Of a stretch of 64,000 bases of DNA, positions 33,507 to 44,896 are shown piece after piece (the first letter of the stretch is position 1; each line of letters opens with the position of its first letter). Origin of the DNA: Comamonadaceae bacterium (GTDB lineage Bacteria > Pseudomonadota > Gammaproteobacteria > Burkholderiales > Burkholderiaceae_C); contig JAACZV010000001.1 in NCBI GenBank assembly GCA_009996515.1, forward strand, positions 304,627 through 368,626, given 5' to 3'. Under the pieces are notes generated by a model. The model did not search any database, was not told the origin of the DNA, and was given only the letters and a program-made list of their open reading frames with translations. The position numbers and the translations under genes are program-made.

Positions 33507-34724
33507 TCAGTCCTTGCTCACGATGTGACTACCCTGCTTCAGCTCCGCGGGCGGCGAGACGACGACCGTCTCTCCCGCCTTCAGCCCGCCGGTGGCCAGC
33601 TTGAACTTGCCGACATCGGCGCCCAGTTGCACGGCACGCTGCTCGGCACGGCCGTCCTGGACGACGAACACCGCCGACACGCCATCGCGCTGCACGACGG
33701 CCTCGGGCGGCAGCAGCACGCCCGGCACCGGCTGGGCCACGGCCTTGGGCTTGGCGGCCAGGAAGCTGACGCGCACGCCCATGTCGGGCACGACGCGGTC
33801 GTCCTTCTGCTCCAGCGCCACCCGCACCTTGACCGTGGCCTTGCCGCGGTCGGCGCTGGGGATGACGGCCACCACATGGGCCGGGATCTTCCAGTCCGGG
33901 TAGGCGTCCAGCACGGCCTCGCAGGGCATGTCGGGCTTGACCTGGGCGATGTAGGCCTCGTTGACGTCGACGTTCACCTCCAGCGAGTCCATGTCGACGA
34001 TGGTGCCCACGCCGGTGCGCGTGAAGCCGCCGCCGGCCGACAGCGGCGAGATGATCTCGCCCACCTGGGCCGCCCGTGCCGTGACGACGCCGTCGAAGGG
34101 CGCGCGCACGGTGGCGTAGTCGAAGTTGACGCGCGCCTGCCGGGCCTGGGCCTGGGCGGCCTCGATCTGGCGTTGCGCGGCCTCCAGCTGGGCGGACACG
34201 GTCTTCACGGCCGTGGCGGCCTGCTCGCGGGACTGGCGCGTCGTCATGCCGCTGGCGGCCAGCTCGGCCTGGCGGCGCTCGTCGGCCTGGGCCTGGGCCA
34301 GCTGGGCGCGCAGCTGGCCCAGGTTGGCCTCGGCAGTACGGATCTGGGCCTCGGCGGCCGCGAGGCCAGCCTTCAGCCCGGAGTCGTCCAGCCGCGCTAG
34401 CACCTGGCCCTTCCTGACCTTGAAGCCCTCGTCGATGAGCACCTCGGTCAGCGTGCCGGTGATCTGGGCCGACACGGTGGCCATGCGGCGCGCCGTCACA
34501 TAGCCGGTGGCCTGCAGCACCGCATCGGCCGCCGGCCCCTGGCCGTTGGCGCGCACGGTGGCCGTCTGCACGGCGACGGGCTTGCTGCCCGCCAGGAACC
34601 ACCAGGCCGCGCCGCCCGCCAGGGCCAGCACGACCAGGCCCGCCAGCCCGCCCCAGACCCATCGGGGCGGCCCGCCGCCCTGGTCCTCGCGCTGCGCGCC
34701 GTCGATGCGCAGCTCCTTCAGCAA
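33507..34724 (-). CDS. Membrane fusion protein of the ABC export system (HlyD/MacA type)
   Basis: This is the periplasmic adaptor of the ABC exporter, first gene of the operon. It has one N-terminal membrane helix (WVWGGLAGLVVLALAGGAAW), a biotinyl-lipoyl domain, a long coiled-coil hairpin (LAAAEAQIRTAEANLGQLRA ... EAAQRQIEAAQAQARQARVN) and beta-barrel domains (FDYATVRAPFDGVVTARAAQ). The track's start, ATG 34847, is possible, but the first 41 codons show many A/T third positions, unlike the gene body. The likely protein begins near IDTGLLKELRID; the nearest start codon is TTG at 34724, giving 405 residues. Start uncertain. Confidence 0.85.
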   Translation of the reverse strand: MLKELRIDGAQREDQGGGPPRWVWGGLAGLVVLALAGGAAWWFLAGSKPVAVQTATVRANGQGPAADAVLQATGYVTARRMATVSAQITGTLTEVLIDEGFKVRKGQVLARLDDSGLKAGLAAAEAQIRTAEANLGQLRAQLAQAQADERRQAELAASGMTTRQSREQAATAVKTVSAQLEAAQRQIEAAQAQARQARVNFDYATVRAPFDGVVTARAAQVGEIISPLSAGGGFTRTGVGTIVDMDSLEVNVDVNEAYIAQVKPDMPCEAVLDAYPDWKIPAHVVAVIPSADRGKATVKVRVALEQKDDRVVPDMGVRVSFLAAKPKAVAQPVPGVLLPPEAVVQRDGVSAVFVVQDGRAEQRAVQLGADVGKFKLATGGLKAGETVVVSPPAELKQGSHIVSKD

Positions 34725-34916
34725 TCCGGTATCGATGACGTGCCCCTGAAAGTCTCGCCCGCCGGACCATGTCGGCCCTCGAACGCAACGGCCTTGCGGC
34801 CACCCACTTGGAACCCGGCGCGCATTGTGCAGTGGCTGCTGCCACAAGGTGTCATCAATCGATGGACGGCGGCCGACGCCGCCGAATCGACGGCCGACAC
34901 CGACGAACGGCGGCGC

Positions 34917-35576
34917 TCAGCTCGCGACCAGGCCGTTGCGGATGGCGTAGACCGTCAGCTCGGAGTTGTTGGTCAGGCCCAGCTTCTCCAGCACGCGGGC
35001 GCGGTAGACGCTGACCGTCTTGGGGCTGAGCATCAGCTCCTCGGCGATGTCCGACAGGCGCTTGCCCGAGGCGATCATCACCAGGGTCTGCAGCTCGCGG
35101 TCGGACAGCTTGTGGTGGGCCTGCTCGGTGACGGGCGCGGTCAGGCTCTCGACCAGCATCTGCGCGATCTCGGGCGTCACGTATTTGCGGCCCTGAGCCA
35201 CCGTACGCACGGCCTGCACCAGGCTGGCCGGGTCGCCGCCCTTGTTGACATAGCCGTAGGCGCCGGCCTTCAGCGCGCGGATGGCGTACTGGTCCTCGGG
35301 GTACATGGAGACGATGAGGGCGCGCAGCGGGCTGCCCTCCTCCTTGAGCACATGCAGCACGTCCAGGCCGGAGCGGCCGGGCATGTTGATGTCCAGCACG
35401 AGGACGTCGCAGGGGCCGTCCTTGCCCTGGGCACCGCCCAGTTGATGCAGCAGGCCGCGCAGCTCGGTGTAGTCGCCGGCCTCGCCGACGACCTCGATGT
35501 CCTCGGCGTCGGCCAGCGTGTCGCGGATGCCGCGGCGGATCAGGCCGTGGTCGTCGCAGAGGATGACGCGGATCAT
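34917..35576 (-). CDS. NarL/LuxR-family response regulator
   Basis: The 219-residue regulator has a receiver domain with the acidic pair at residues 8-9 (CDDHGLIRRG), phospho-acceptor Asp 62 (LVLDINMPGRSG) and Lys in YVNKGG. A C-terminal LuxR helix-turn-helix follows (LSDRELQTLVMIASGKRLSD, LMLSPKTVSVYRARVLEKLG). It overlaps the kinase gene upstream by four bases (ATGA), so they are a cognate pair. Targets cannot be read; the ABC exporter just downstream on the same strand is a candidate. Confidence 0.93.
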   Translation of the reverse strand: MIRVILCDDHGLIRRGIRDTLADAEDIEVVGEAGDYTELRGLLHQLGGAQGKDGPCDVLVLDINMPGRSGLDVLHVLKEEGSPLRALIVSMYPEDQYAIRALKAGAYGYVNKGGDPASLVQAVRTVAQGRKYVTPEIAQMLVESLTAPVTEQAHHKLSDRELQTLVMIASGKRLSDIAEELMLSPKTVSVYRARVLEKLGLTNNSELTVYAIRNGLVAS

Positions 35577-36733
35577 GCCCGTCCCCAGATGGACGGATCG
35601 ACGTCGTCGTCGCCGAAGTCGGTGGCGTCGTCCAGCGCGTCGATGGCGTCGGGAGCCAGGGGCACGGTCAGGATGAGGCTGGTGCCGCCGCCCGCCGGGC
35701 TGGACAGGTCCACCCAGCCACCCACCGTCGCGGCGCGCTCATGCAGGCCGCGGATGCCGAAGGAGCGCTCCTTGACCAGGTCTTGCGGGCCCATGCCGCG
35801 GCCGTTGTCGCGGATCTCCAGCGTCAGCACGCCGGAGACCAGGCTGAGCTCGACGTCGACGCGGGTCGCGCCGGCATGCTTGGACACATTGGTGAGCGCC
35901 TCCTGGGCCGTGCGGTAGGCCACCAGCGGCACGCCCGGCGGCAAGGCCAGGCGCTCGTCGCCCACGCGCAGCCCGGCCTCGATGCCGGTGCGGCGCTCGA
36001 AGCGCGCCGTCATCCACTGCAGCGCGGCCACCAGGCCCTGCTCCAGGATGGCCGGGCGCAGGTTGTGCATGATGCGCTGGCTGGCATCGATGGCCGCATT
36101 GACGGTCTCCAGCGCCGCCGCGACGCGCTGGCGCACCTCGGGCACCTGGGCATGGCGGTCTATCCAGGCCAGGTCGAACTTGATGGCCGTCAGCGAGCCG
36201 CCGACGTCGTCGTGGATCTCGCGCGCGATGGCCGCCCGCTCCAGCTCGACGCTGGTCTGCAGATGGCCGGCCAGCTCGTGCAGGCGCTGCTTGGACTTGA
36301 CCAGCTCCAGGTCCGCCGTGCGCCGCGCACGCTCGTTCTCGGCCGCGTCGACGGCATGCAGCAGGGCCGGCGCCAGCCGGTTCAGGTTGTTCTTCAGCAG
36401 GTAGTCGGAGGCGCCGTCGCGCATCGCGCCGACGGCGATGTCCTCGCCGATCTCGCCGGAGACGAGGATGAAGGGCAAGGTCGACCCGCGGGCCTTCAAC
36501 GCCTCCAGCACGTCCAGGCCCGAATAGCCCGGCAGGTTGTAGTCGGAGATGATGGCGTCCCAGGGTCGCTCCAGCGCCGCCAGCACGGCGGGCAGCGCGT
36601 CCAGCCGCTCCAACTCCACCCGCAGGCCCGCGCGGGCGAGCTGGGTGGCAATGAGTTGGTGGTCGAGTTCGGAATCCTCGACATGCAGCACGCGCAGGAC
36701 CCGGGCGGCCTGCTCCAGACCAGAAATCGTCAT
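35573..36733 (-). CDS. Receiver-histidine kinase hybrid (HisKA_3 type)
   Basis: The 386-residue protein begins at ATG 36733 (MTISGLEQAARVLRVLHVED); the track's extension to 36991 is non-coding. It has an N-terminal receiver domain (Asp 64 in IISDYNLPGY), a dimerisation/phosphoacceptor helix with His 174 (AIAREIHDDVGGSLTAIKFD), and a HATPase domain (YRTAQEALTNVSKHAGATRV, LEIRDNGRGMG, SFGIRGLHERAATVGG). No membrane segment is present, so it is a soluble kinase that is itself the target of another phosphorelay protein. The input kinase is not adjacent. It is divergent from the chemotaxis operon. Confidence 0.9.
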   Translation of the reverse strand: MTISGLEQAARVLRVLHVEDSELDHQLIATQLARAGLRVELERLDALPAVLAALERPWDAIISDYNLPGYSGLDVLEALKARGSTLPFILVSGEIGEDIAVGAMRDGASDYLLKNNLNRLAPALLHAVDAAENERARRTADLELVKSKQRLHELAGHLQTSVELERAAIAREIHDDVGGSLTAIKFDLAWIDRHAQVPEVRQRVAAALETVNAAIDASQRIMHNLRPAILEQGLVAALQWMTARFERRTGIEAGLRVGDERLALPPGVPLVAYRTAQEALTNVSKHAGATRVDVELSLVSGVLTLEIRDNGRGMGPQDLVKERSFGIRGLHERAATVGGWVDLSSPAGGGTSLILTVPLAPDAIDALDDATDFGDDDVDPSIWGRA

Positions 36734-36933
36734 GGGGCCGCAGTATGCCGCGCCCGGCGGGCCATGGCGGCTGCCGCATTCAACGCCGCCCATAGCGGTA
36801 ATACGGCTCGTTCTCCTCGGATCTCCGCGTCGACAACGGTCTAAAAACAGGTGAACATGCCATGATGTATTGGCCCTGGGAGTAACCACAGGGTCTTGGG
36901 ACAAGAAAGCGAGCATCCCCTCGCGGAGCCACG

Positions 36934-37401
36934 ATGCCGTCAGAACCTTCCACCGCCGCCGATTTCGATGGAGCCGTGGCCGCCCTGCCACTGCTGGCGG
37001 CGGCGGAGCTGCAAGACCACCTGCTGACCGTGACGCACGACCTGGAGCGCCTGCAGCGGCTGCTGGACGACGCCGGCGAGGCCCTGTCCACGCATTTCTT
37101 CAGCGCCTCCAGCCAGGCCATGCAGCTGCTCAGCAGCAGCGACGGCACGCCCGCCTCGGAAGGCCTCAAGCAGATCATGCAGGACATCGCCGGTGCCATC
37201 ACGGCGCTGCAGTTCCAGGACATGGCCACCCAGCTCATCGCCCACACCAGCCAGCGCCTGCGCAACTGCTCGGACCAACTGGCCCGCGACACCTTCGGCA
37301 TGGACGACGAGGACGGCGCGGCCGTCGTCGAGATCGCGCCGCTGCGCCCCAACCCGGTCACTCAGGACGAGATGGACGCCGGCTCCATCGAACTGTTCTG
37401 A
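36934..37401 (+). CDS. CheZ-like chemotaxis phosphatase (short)
   Basis: The 155-residue helical protein is first in the che operon. It contains ALQFQDMATQLI, which fits the CheZ active-site pattern Q-D-x-x-x-Q (here Asp 96 and Gln 100; in E. coli Asp143 and Gln147). The C-terminal acidic stretch TQDEMDAGSIELF resembles the CheY-binding tail of CheZ. It is shorter than enteric CheZ (about 214 residues). The likely role is dephosphorylation of the CheY encoded next. The gene starts at ATG 36934; no sigma-28 site is evident upstream. Confidence 0.75.
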   Translation: MPSEPSTAADFDGAVAALPLLAAAELQDHLLTVTHDLERLQRLLDDAGEALSTHFFSASSQAMQLLSSSDGTPASEGLKQIMQDIAGAITALQFQDMATQLIAHTSQRLRNCSDQLARDTFGMDDEDGAAVVEIAPLRPNPVTQDEMDAGSIELF

Positions 37402-37452
37402 ATCCCCAAACATCTCAGCCCCCAGGCAACCAGTCCCCCCGGAGAACACTCA

Positions 37453-37815
37453 ATGCACTCAATCCTTGCTGTCGACGACTCGGCCTCGATGCGCCAGATG
37501 GTGGCCTTCACGCTCAAGAACGCCGGCTTCAACGTGGTGGAAGCGGTGGACGGACAGGACGCCTGGGAAAAGTCCGGCCAGCGCGATTTCGACCTCGTGC
37601 TGACCGACCAGAACATGCCGCGCATGGACGGCATCAGCCTGACCAAGAAGCTGCGCGAGAACCCCAAGTTCAAGAGCACCCCCATCCTCATCCTGACCAC
37701 CGAATCCAGCGACACGATGAAGCAGGCCGGCCGCGCCGCGGGCGCCACCGGCTGGCTGGTCAAGCCCTTCGACCCCGCCAAGCTGATCGAAGTGATCGGC
37801 AAGGTCATCCGCTGA
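37453..37815 (+). CDS. cheY: CheY-type response regulator
   Basis: The 120-residue single receiver domain has Asp 8/9, phospho-acceptor Asp 52 (LVLTDQNMPRMDG), Thr 82/83 (LILTTES) and Lys 104 (WLVKPFDP). It would carry the signal from CheA to FliM, or act as a phosphate sink like PilH. GGAG stands before the ATG; cheA follows after 25 bases. Confidence 0.93.
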   Translation: MHSILAVDDSASMRQMVAFTLKNAGFNVVEAVDGQDAWEKSGQRDFDLVLTDQNMPRMDGISLTKKLRENPKFKSTPILILTTESSDTMKQAGRAAGATGWLVKPFDPAKLIEVIGKVIR

Positions 37816-37840
37816 AGCCCGTCCTAGAGAGAGCACCGCC

Positions 37841-39967
37841 ATGGGTGACATGACCACCGAAGGCGCCAGCATCAGTGCTGGCATCGACCTCAGCCAGTTC
37901 TACCAGGTCTTCTTCGAGGAAGCCGGCGAGAACCTCGACAACATGGAGCAGCTGCTGCTCAACCTGGATGTCGAGGCCGCCGACGACGAAGAGCTGAACG
38001 CCATCTTCCGCTGCGCCCACTCCATCAAGGGCGGCGCGGCCACCTTCGGCTTCTCCGACGTGGCCGAGCTGACCCACCAGATGGAGACGCTGCTGGACAA
38101 GCTGCGCCGCCATGAGCTGCAGCCCAATGCCGCCATGGTGGACGTGCTGCTGCAGTCCGGCGATGCGCTGCGCGCCCAGCTGGGCCGCCACCAGGGCTCG
38201 GGCGCCGACACGGTCGACACGACCGAGCTGCTGACCCACATCAAGGCCTTCGTCGAGGGCGGCAGCGCCGCCGCGCCCGCGCCTGCGCCGGCCCCCAAGG
38301 CCGCGGCCCCTGAGCCCGCACCGGCCGCGCCCGCCGCGCCGACGCCGGCCAACCCCGGCACGCGACTGCTGGAGCTGCAGGTCGGGCCGCTGACCGACCT
38401 GAGCCTGGCCGAGAACCTGGTCGAGCTGTTCAAGGAGATCACCGATCTGGGCGCCATCGAGCCGCTGGACGCCGGCCAGAGCTCCGACGGCATGCGCCGC
38501 TTCAAGGTGCTGACCAGCTCCACCGACAACGACCTGCTGGACCTGTTCACCTTCCACGTTGCCCGCGACCAGGTCAAGCTGATGCCGCTGGGCCCGGGCT
38601 TCGGCTTCCACGAGGGCGCGCCCGGCGCACCGCCGGTGGAACCGCCGTCCAACGACCCCGGCTACGGCTTCTTCGACAACGCGCCCGGCGTGCCGGCCGG
38701 CGCCGCGCCGGCCGCGGAAGAGGCCAAGCCCGCGGCCGCCATCGTGCCGGCCCGCGCCCCCGTGCCGGCGCGCACCGACGCCAAGCCCGCCGGCGGCGGC
38801 CTGGACCAGACCACGCTGCGCGTCTCCATCGAGAAGGTGGACCAGCTCATCAACCTGGTCGGCGAGCTCGTCATCACCCAGGCCATGCTGGCCCAGAACA
38901 GCCGCGAGCTGGACCCGGCGCTGTACCAGCAGCTCACCAGCGGCCTGGCCGACCTGGAGCGCAACACGCGCGACCTGCAGGAGTCGGTCATGTCGATCCG
39001 GATGATTCCGATGTCGACGGTGTTCAACCGCTTCCCGCGCATGCTGCGCGACCTGGCCGCCAAGCTGGGCAAGAAGGTCGAGCTGGTCACGCAGGGCGAG
39101 GCCACCGAACTGGACAAGAGCCTGGTCGAGAAGATCACCGACCCGCTGACCCACTTGGTGCGCAACAGCTGCGACCACGGCATCGAGATGCCCGAGGACC
39201 GCGTCGCGCGCGGCAAGCCCGAGCAGGGCACGATCACGCTGGTGGCCTCCCACCAGGGCGGCAGCATCGTCATCGAGGTGCGCGACGACGGCCGCGGCCT
39301 GAACCGCGACAAGCTCATCAAGAAGGCCCGCGAGAAGGGCATAGACGCGCCGGACACCATGACCGACGCGGAATGCTGGAACCTGATCTTCGCGCCCGGC
39401 TTCTCCACCGCCGACCAGGTCACGGACGTGTCCGGCCGCGGCGTGGGCATGGACGTCGTGAAGAAGAACATCACCTCGCTGGGCGGCACCGTCGAGATCG
39501 ACTCGGCCGAGGGCTACGGCATGAAGGTGTCCGTGCGCCTGCCGCTCACACTCGCCATCATGGACGGCATGAGCGTGGGCGTGGGTGACGAGTGCTACAT
39601 CCTGCCGCTGTCCAGCGTGGTCGAGTCCTTCCAGGTGCAGGCCGACACCATCAAGACGGTGGCCGGCTCGGGCCGCGTCGTCGAGGTGCGCGACGAGTAC
39701 ATGCCCGTCATCGAGCTGGAGAAGGTCTTCGACGTGCCGCGCTTCGACTTCGAGCATGTGTCGTCCATCATGGTCGTCGTGGAGGCCGAAGGCGGCCGCG
39801 TCGCGCTGCTGGTGGACGAGCTGCTGGGCCAGCAGCAGGTGGTCGTGAAGAACCTCGAGGCCAATTACCGCAAGGTCAGCGACGTGTCGGGCGCCACCAT
39901 CATGGGTGACGGCCGCGTCGCCCTGATTCTGGACGTCGGCAGCCTGGTGCGCCGCTCGCGCCACTAA
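37841..39967 (+). CDS. cheA: CheA chemotaxis histidine kinase
   Basis: CheA phosphorylates CheY in response to receptors. The 708 residues hold an Hpt domain with His 60 (CAHSIKGGAATFG), an Ala/Pro-rich linker, a modest P2-like region (LLELQVGPLTDLSLAENLVE), the dimerisation domain (TLRVSIEKVDQLINLVGELV), the HATPase domain (HLVRNSCDHGIEMPEDR, VEVRDDGRGL, GRGVGMDVVKKNI) and a CheW-like regulatory domain (LPLSSVVESFQVQADTIKTV). The length is normal for the group. cheW follows 27 bases later. Confidence 0.96.
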   Translation: MGDMTTEGASISAGIDLSQFYQVFFEEAGENLDNMEQLLLNLDVEAADDEELNAIFRCAHSIKGGAATFGFSDVAELTHQMETLLDKLRRHELQPNAAMVDVLLQSGDALRAQLGRHQGSGADTVDTTELLTHIKAFVEGGSAAAPAPAPAPKAAAPEPAPAAPAAPTPANPGTRLLELQVGPLTDLSLAENLVELFKEITDLGAIEPLDAGQSSDGMRRFKVLTSSTDNDLLDLFTFHVARDQVKLMPLGPGFGFHEGAPGAPPVEPPSNDPGYGFFDNAPGVPAGAAPAAEEAKPAAAIVPARAPVPARTDAKPAGGGLDQTTLRVSIEKVDQLINLVGELVITQAMLAQNSRELDPALYQQLTSGLADLERNTRDLQESVMSIRMIPMSTVFNRFPRMLRDLAAKLGKKVELVTQGEATELDKSLVEKITDPLTHLVRNSCDHGIEMPEDRVARGKPEQGTITLVASHQGGSIVIEVRDDGRGLNRDKLIKKAREKGIDAPDTMTDAECWNLIFAPGFSTADQVTDVSGRGVGMDVVKKNITSLGGTVEIDSAEGYGMKVSVRLPLTLAIMDGMSVGVGDECYILPLSSVVESFQVQADTIKTVAGSGRVVEVRDEYMPVIELEKVFDVPRFDFEHVSSIMVVVEAEGGRVALLVDELLGQQQVVVKNLEANYRKVSDVSGATIMGDGRVALILDVGSLVRRSRH

Positions 39968-39994
39968 CGCTACAACCCAAACAGAAAGAATCCC

Positions 39995-40519
39995 ATGGAA
40001 GCCAGCAACGTCCCCGCCCTGCGCCCGCAAGGCGCCGTCACTGCCCCCGCCACCGGCCCCAAGAGCGGCGAGTACCTGACCTTCCGGCTGGGCGCGGAGG
40101 AATACGGCATCGACATCCTGAAGGTGCAGGAGATCCGCTCCTACGAGGCGCCCACGCGCATCGCCAACGCGCCGGACTTCATCAAGGGCGTCGTGAACCT
40201 GCGCGGCGTCATCGTCCCCATCGTCGACCTGCGCCTGAAGCTGGGCTGCCCGACGGCCGAGTACAACAGCTTCACGGTCGTCATCGTGCTGAACGTGAAG
40301 GACCGCGTCGTCGGCGCCGTGGTGGACTCGGTCTCCGACGTGCTGGAGCTGAGCCGCGACGCGATCAAGCCGGCGCCCGAGCTGAACACCTCGTCGGTGG
40401 ACACCAGCTTCATCACCGGCATCGGCTCGGTGGCCGACCGCATGCTGATCCTGATGGACATCGAAGGCCTGATGAGCAGCGCCGAGATGGGCTTGATGGA
40501 CGCGGCCGTCGCGGCCTGA
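39995..40519 (+). CDS. cheW: CheW chemotaxis coupling protein
   Basis: CheW couples receptors to CheA. The 174-residue protein has the CheW fold starting at about residue 25 ([20 protein letters not shown]) and the conserved [20 protein letters not shown] block, ending [13 protein letters not shown]. It is the last gene of the operon, closed by a strong terminator. No mcp, cheR, cheB or cheD gene is next to it in this window, so those must be elsewhere. Confidence 0.95.
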   Translation: MEASNVPALRPQGAVTAPATGPKSGEYLTFRLGAEEYGIDILKVQEIRSYEAPTRIANAPDFIKGVVNLRGVIVPIVDLRLKLGCPTAEYNSFTVVIVLNVKDRVVGAVVDSVSDVLELSRDAIKPAPELNTSSVDTSFITGIGSVADRMLILMDIEGLMSSAEMGLMDAAVAA

Positions 40520-40538
40520 TCGGCACTCGCCAAGCAAA

Positions 40539-40562
40539 ACGGGCGGCCCGCAGGCCGCCCGT
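40539..40562. terminator. Bidirectional terminator between cheW and alaS
   Basis: AACGGGCGGCC-CGCA-GGCCGCCCGTT with CTTC after; A-rich on the other side (CAAGCAAAA), so it can serve both converging genes. Confidence 0.85.
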
Positions 40563-40585
40563 TCTTCATTGCGCGGGGTCTGTCT

Positions 40586-43210
<2,625 letters not shown>

Positions 43211-43316
43211 CCCGGGGCTTCCTGGAAAAGGTCAGTGACAAAGAGGGGCGATTGTAGAGAGGGGGCTTTACATGCCGCGGGTAGAGTGAAGCTCAAACCC
43301 TTTGGAGATCCCTCGA

Positions 43317-44801
43317 ATGGACGCGAATTCCCCGCTGGCCGCGCTGGACGACCCCGGCCTGCTGCGCAGCCAGGCGCTGATCAATGGCGAATGGGTGGCC
43401 GGCGCCGCCACGTTCGCCGTGACCGACCCCGCCACCGGCCAGGAACTGGCCCAGGTGCCCAATCTGGCCCGCGCCGATGCCGATACCGCCATCGCGGCGG
43501 CCGCCAACGCGCTGAATGCCTGGCGCACCAAGCCGGCCAAGGAGCGCGCAGCCGTGCTGCTGCGCTGGCAGCAGCTGCTGGTCAGGCATGCCGACGACCT
43601 GGCCCGGCTGATGACGGCCGAGCAGGGCAAGCCGCTGGCCGAGGCGCGCGGCGAGGTCATCTACGGCGCCAGCTTCCTGGACTGGTTCGCCGAGGAGGGC
43701 AAGCGCGTCTACGGCGAAACCATCCCGACCACCGACCCGACCAAGCGCTACCTGGTGCTGAAGCAGGCCGTGGGCGTCTGCGCCGCCATCACGCCGTGGA
43801 ACTTCCCGCTGGCCATGATCACGCGCAAGGTCGCGCCGGCGCTGGCCGCCGGCTGCACCGTCATCATCAAGCCCGCCGAGGCCACGCCGCTGACGGCGCT
43901 GGCCGCGGCCGAACTGGCCCAGCGCGCGGGCATGCCCGCCGGCGTGCTCAACGTGCTGACGGCGGATGCCGCGCAGTCGGTCGAGATCGGCAAGCTGCTG
44001 TGCGAGAGCGACGTGGTGCGCCACCTGTCCTTCACCGGCTCCACCGAGGTGGGCCGCATCCTGATGGCGCAATGCGCGCCGACCATCAAGAAGCTCAGCC
44101 TGGAGCTGGGCGGCAACGCGCCCTTCATCGTCTTCGACGATGCCGATCTGGACTCGGCCGTGGACGGCGCCCTGGCCAGCAAGTACCGCAACGCCGGCCA
44201 GACCTGCGTCTGCGCCAATCGCATCTATGTGCAGGCGGGCGTCTATGACGCCTTCGTGGAGAAGTTCGCGGCCAAGGTCGCGGCGCTGAAGACCGGCAAC
44301 GGCTTCGAGCCGGGCGTCAACGTGGGCCCGCTGATCGACGAGGCCGCGCTGCAGAAGGTGGAGACCCACGTGGCCGACGCCATCGCGCTGGGCGCCAAGC
44401 TGCTGGCCGGCGGCAAGCGCATCGAGACCGCCGGCGGCCATTTCTTCGAGCCCACGCTGCTGGCCGACGCGAACTCGCAGATGCTGTGCTCGCGCGAGGA
44501 GACCTTCGGCCCGGTCGCGCCGGTCTTCAAGTTCCAGACCGAGGAAGACGCGATCCGCCTGGCCAACGCCACCGAGTTCGGCCTGGCCAGCTATTTCTAC
44601 AGCCGCGACATCGGCCGCATCTTCCGCGTCGGCGAGGCGCTGGAGTACGGCATGGTGGGCATCAACACCGGCCTGATCTCGACGGCCGAGGTGCCGTTCG
44701 GCGGCGTCAAGCAGTCCGGCCTGGGCCGCGAAGGCGGGCGACAGGGCATCGAGGACTATGTCGAGGTGAAATACCTCTGCCTGGGTGACGTCCAGAAGTA
44801 G
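43317..44801 (+). CDS. gabD: Succinate-semialdehyde dehydrogenase-type aldehyde dehydrogenase
   Basis: It oxidises succinate semialdehyde (4-aminobutyrate breakdown) or a related aldehyde with NAD(P). The 494-residue frame from ATG 43317 (MDANSPLAALDDPGLLRSQA) has GGAG nine bases upstream; the track uses a TTG at 43302. Cofactor binding (ITPWNFPLAMITRKVAPALA, Lys 185 in IIKPAE), catalytic Glu 263 (LELGGNAPF) and Cys 297 (NAGQTCVCANR) are present. The second cysteine of the GabD redox pair (QTCVC) is also there. It forms a single-gene unit closed by a terminator. Confidence 0.92.
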   Translation: MDANSPLAALDDPGLLRSQALINGEWVAGAATFAVTDPATGQELAQVPNLARADADTAIAAAANALNAWRTKPAKERAAVLLRWQQLLVRHADDLARLMTAEQGKPLAEARGEVIYGASFLDWFAEEGKRVYGETIPTTDPTKRYLVLKQAVGVCAAITPWNFPLAMITRKVAPALAAGCTVIIKPAEATPLTALAAAELAQRAGMPAGVLNVLTADAAQSVEIGKLLCESDVVRHLSFTGSTEVGRILMAQCAPTIKKLSLELGGNAPFIVFDDADLDSAVDGALASKYRNAGQTCVCANRIYVQAGVYDAFVEKFAAKVAALKTGNGFEPGVNVGPLIDEAALQKVETHVADAIALGAKLLAGGKRIETAGGHFFEPTLLADANSQMLCSREETFGPVAPVFKFQTEEDAIRLANATEFGLASYFYSRDIGRIFRVGEALEYGMVGINTGLISTAEVPFGGVKQSGLGREGGRQGIEDYVEVKYLCLGDVQK

Positions 44802-44825
44802 CGCCCGGCCTCCCGGCCAGGCATG

Positions 44826-44853
44826 AAAAAAGGGGCCCCGCGGGGCCCCTTCT
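44826..44853. terminator. Bidirectional terminator between gabD and the TonB receptor gene
   Basis: AAAAAAGGGGCCCC-GC-GGGGCCCCTTCT. It closes gabD on the plus strand and can close the receptor gene on the minus strand. Confidence 0.85.
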
Positions 44854-44896
44854 GCATGGGCCGAACCGCGAAGCGGCCCGGCCATGTCTGGCTGCT

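Noticed and set aside
37805-40537. A 910-codon minus-strand ORF
   Set aside because: It is the high-GC antisense shadow of cheA and cheW; its protein is His/Val/Gln-rich low complexity without domains.
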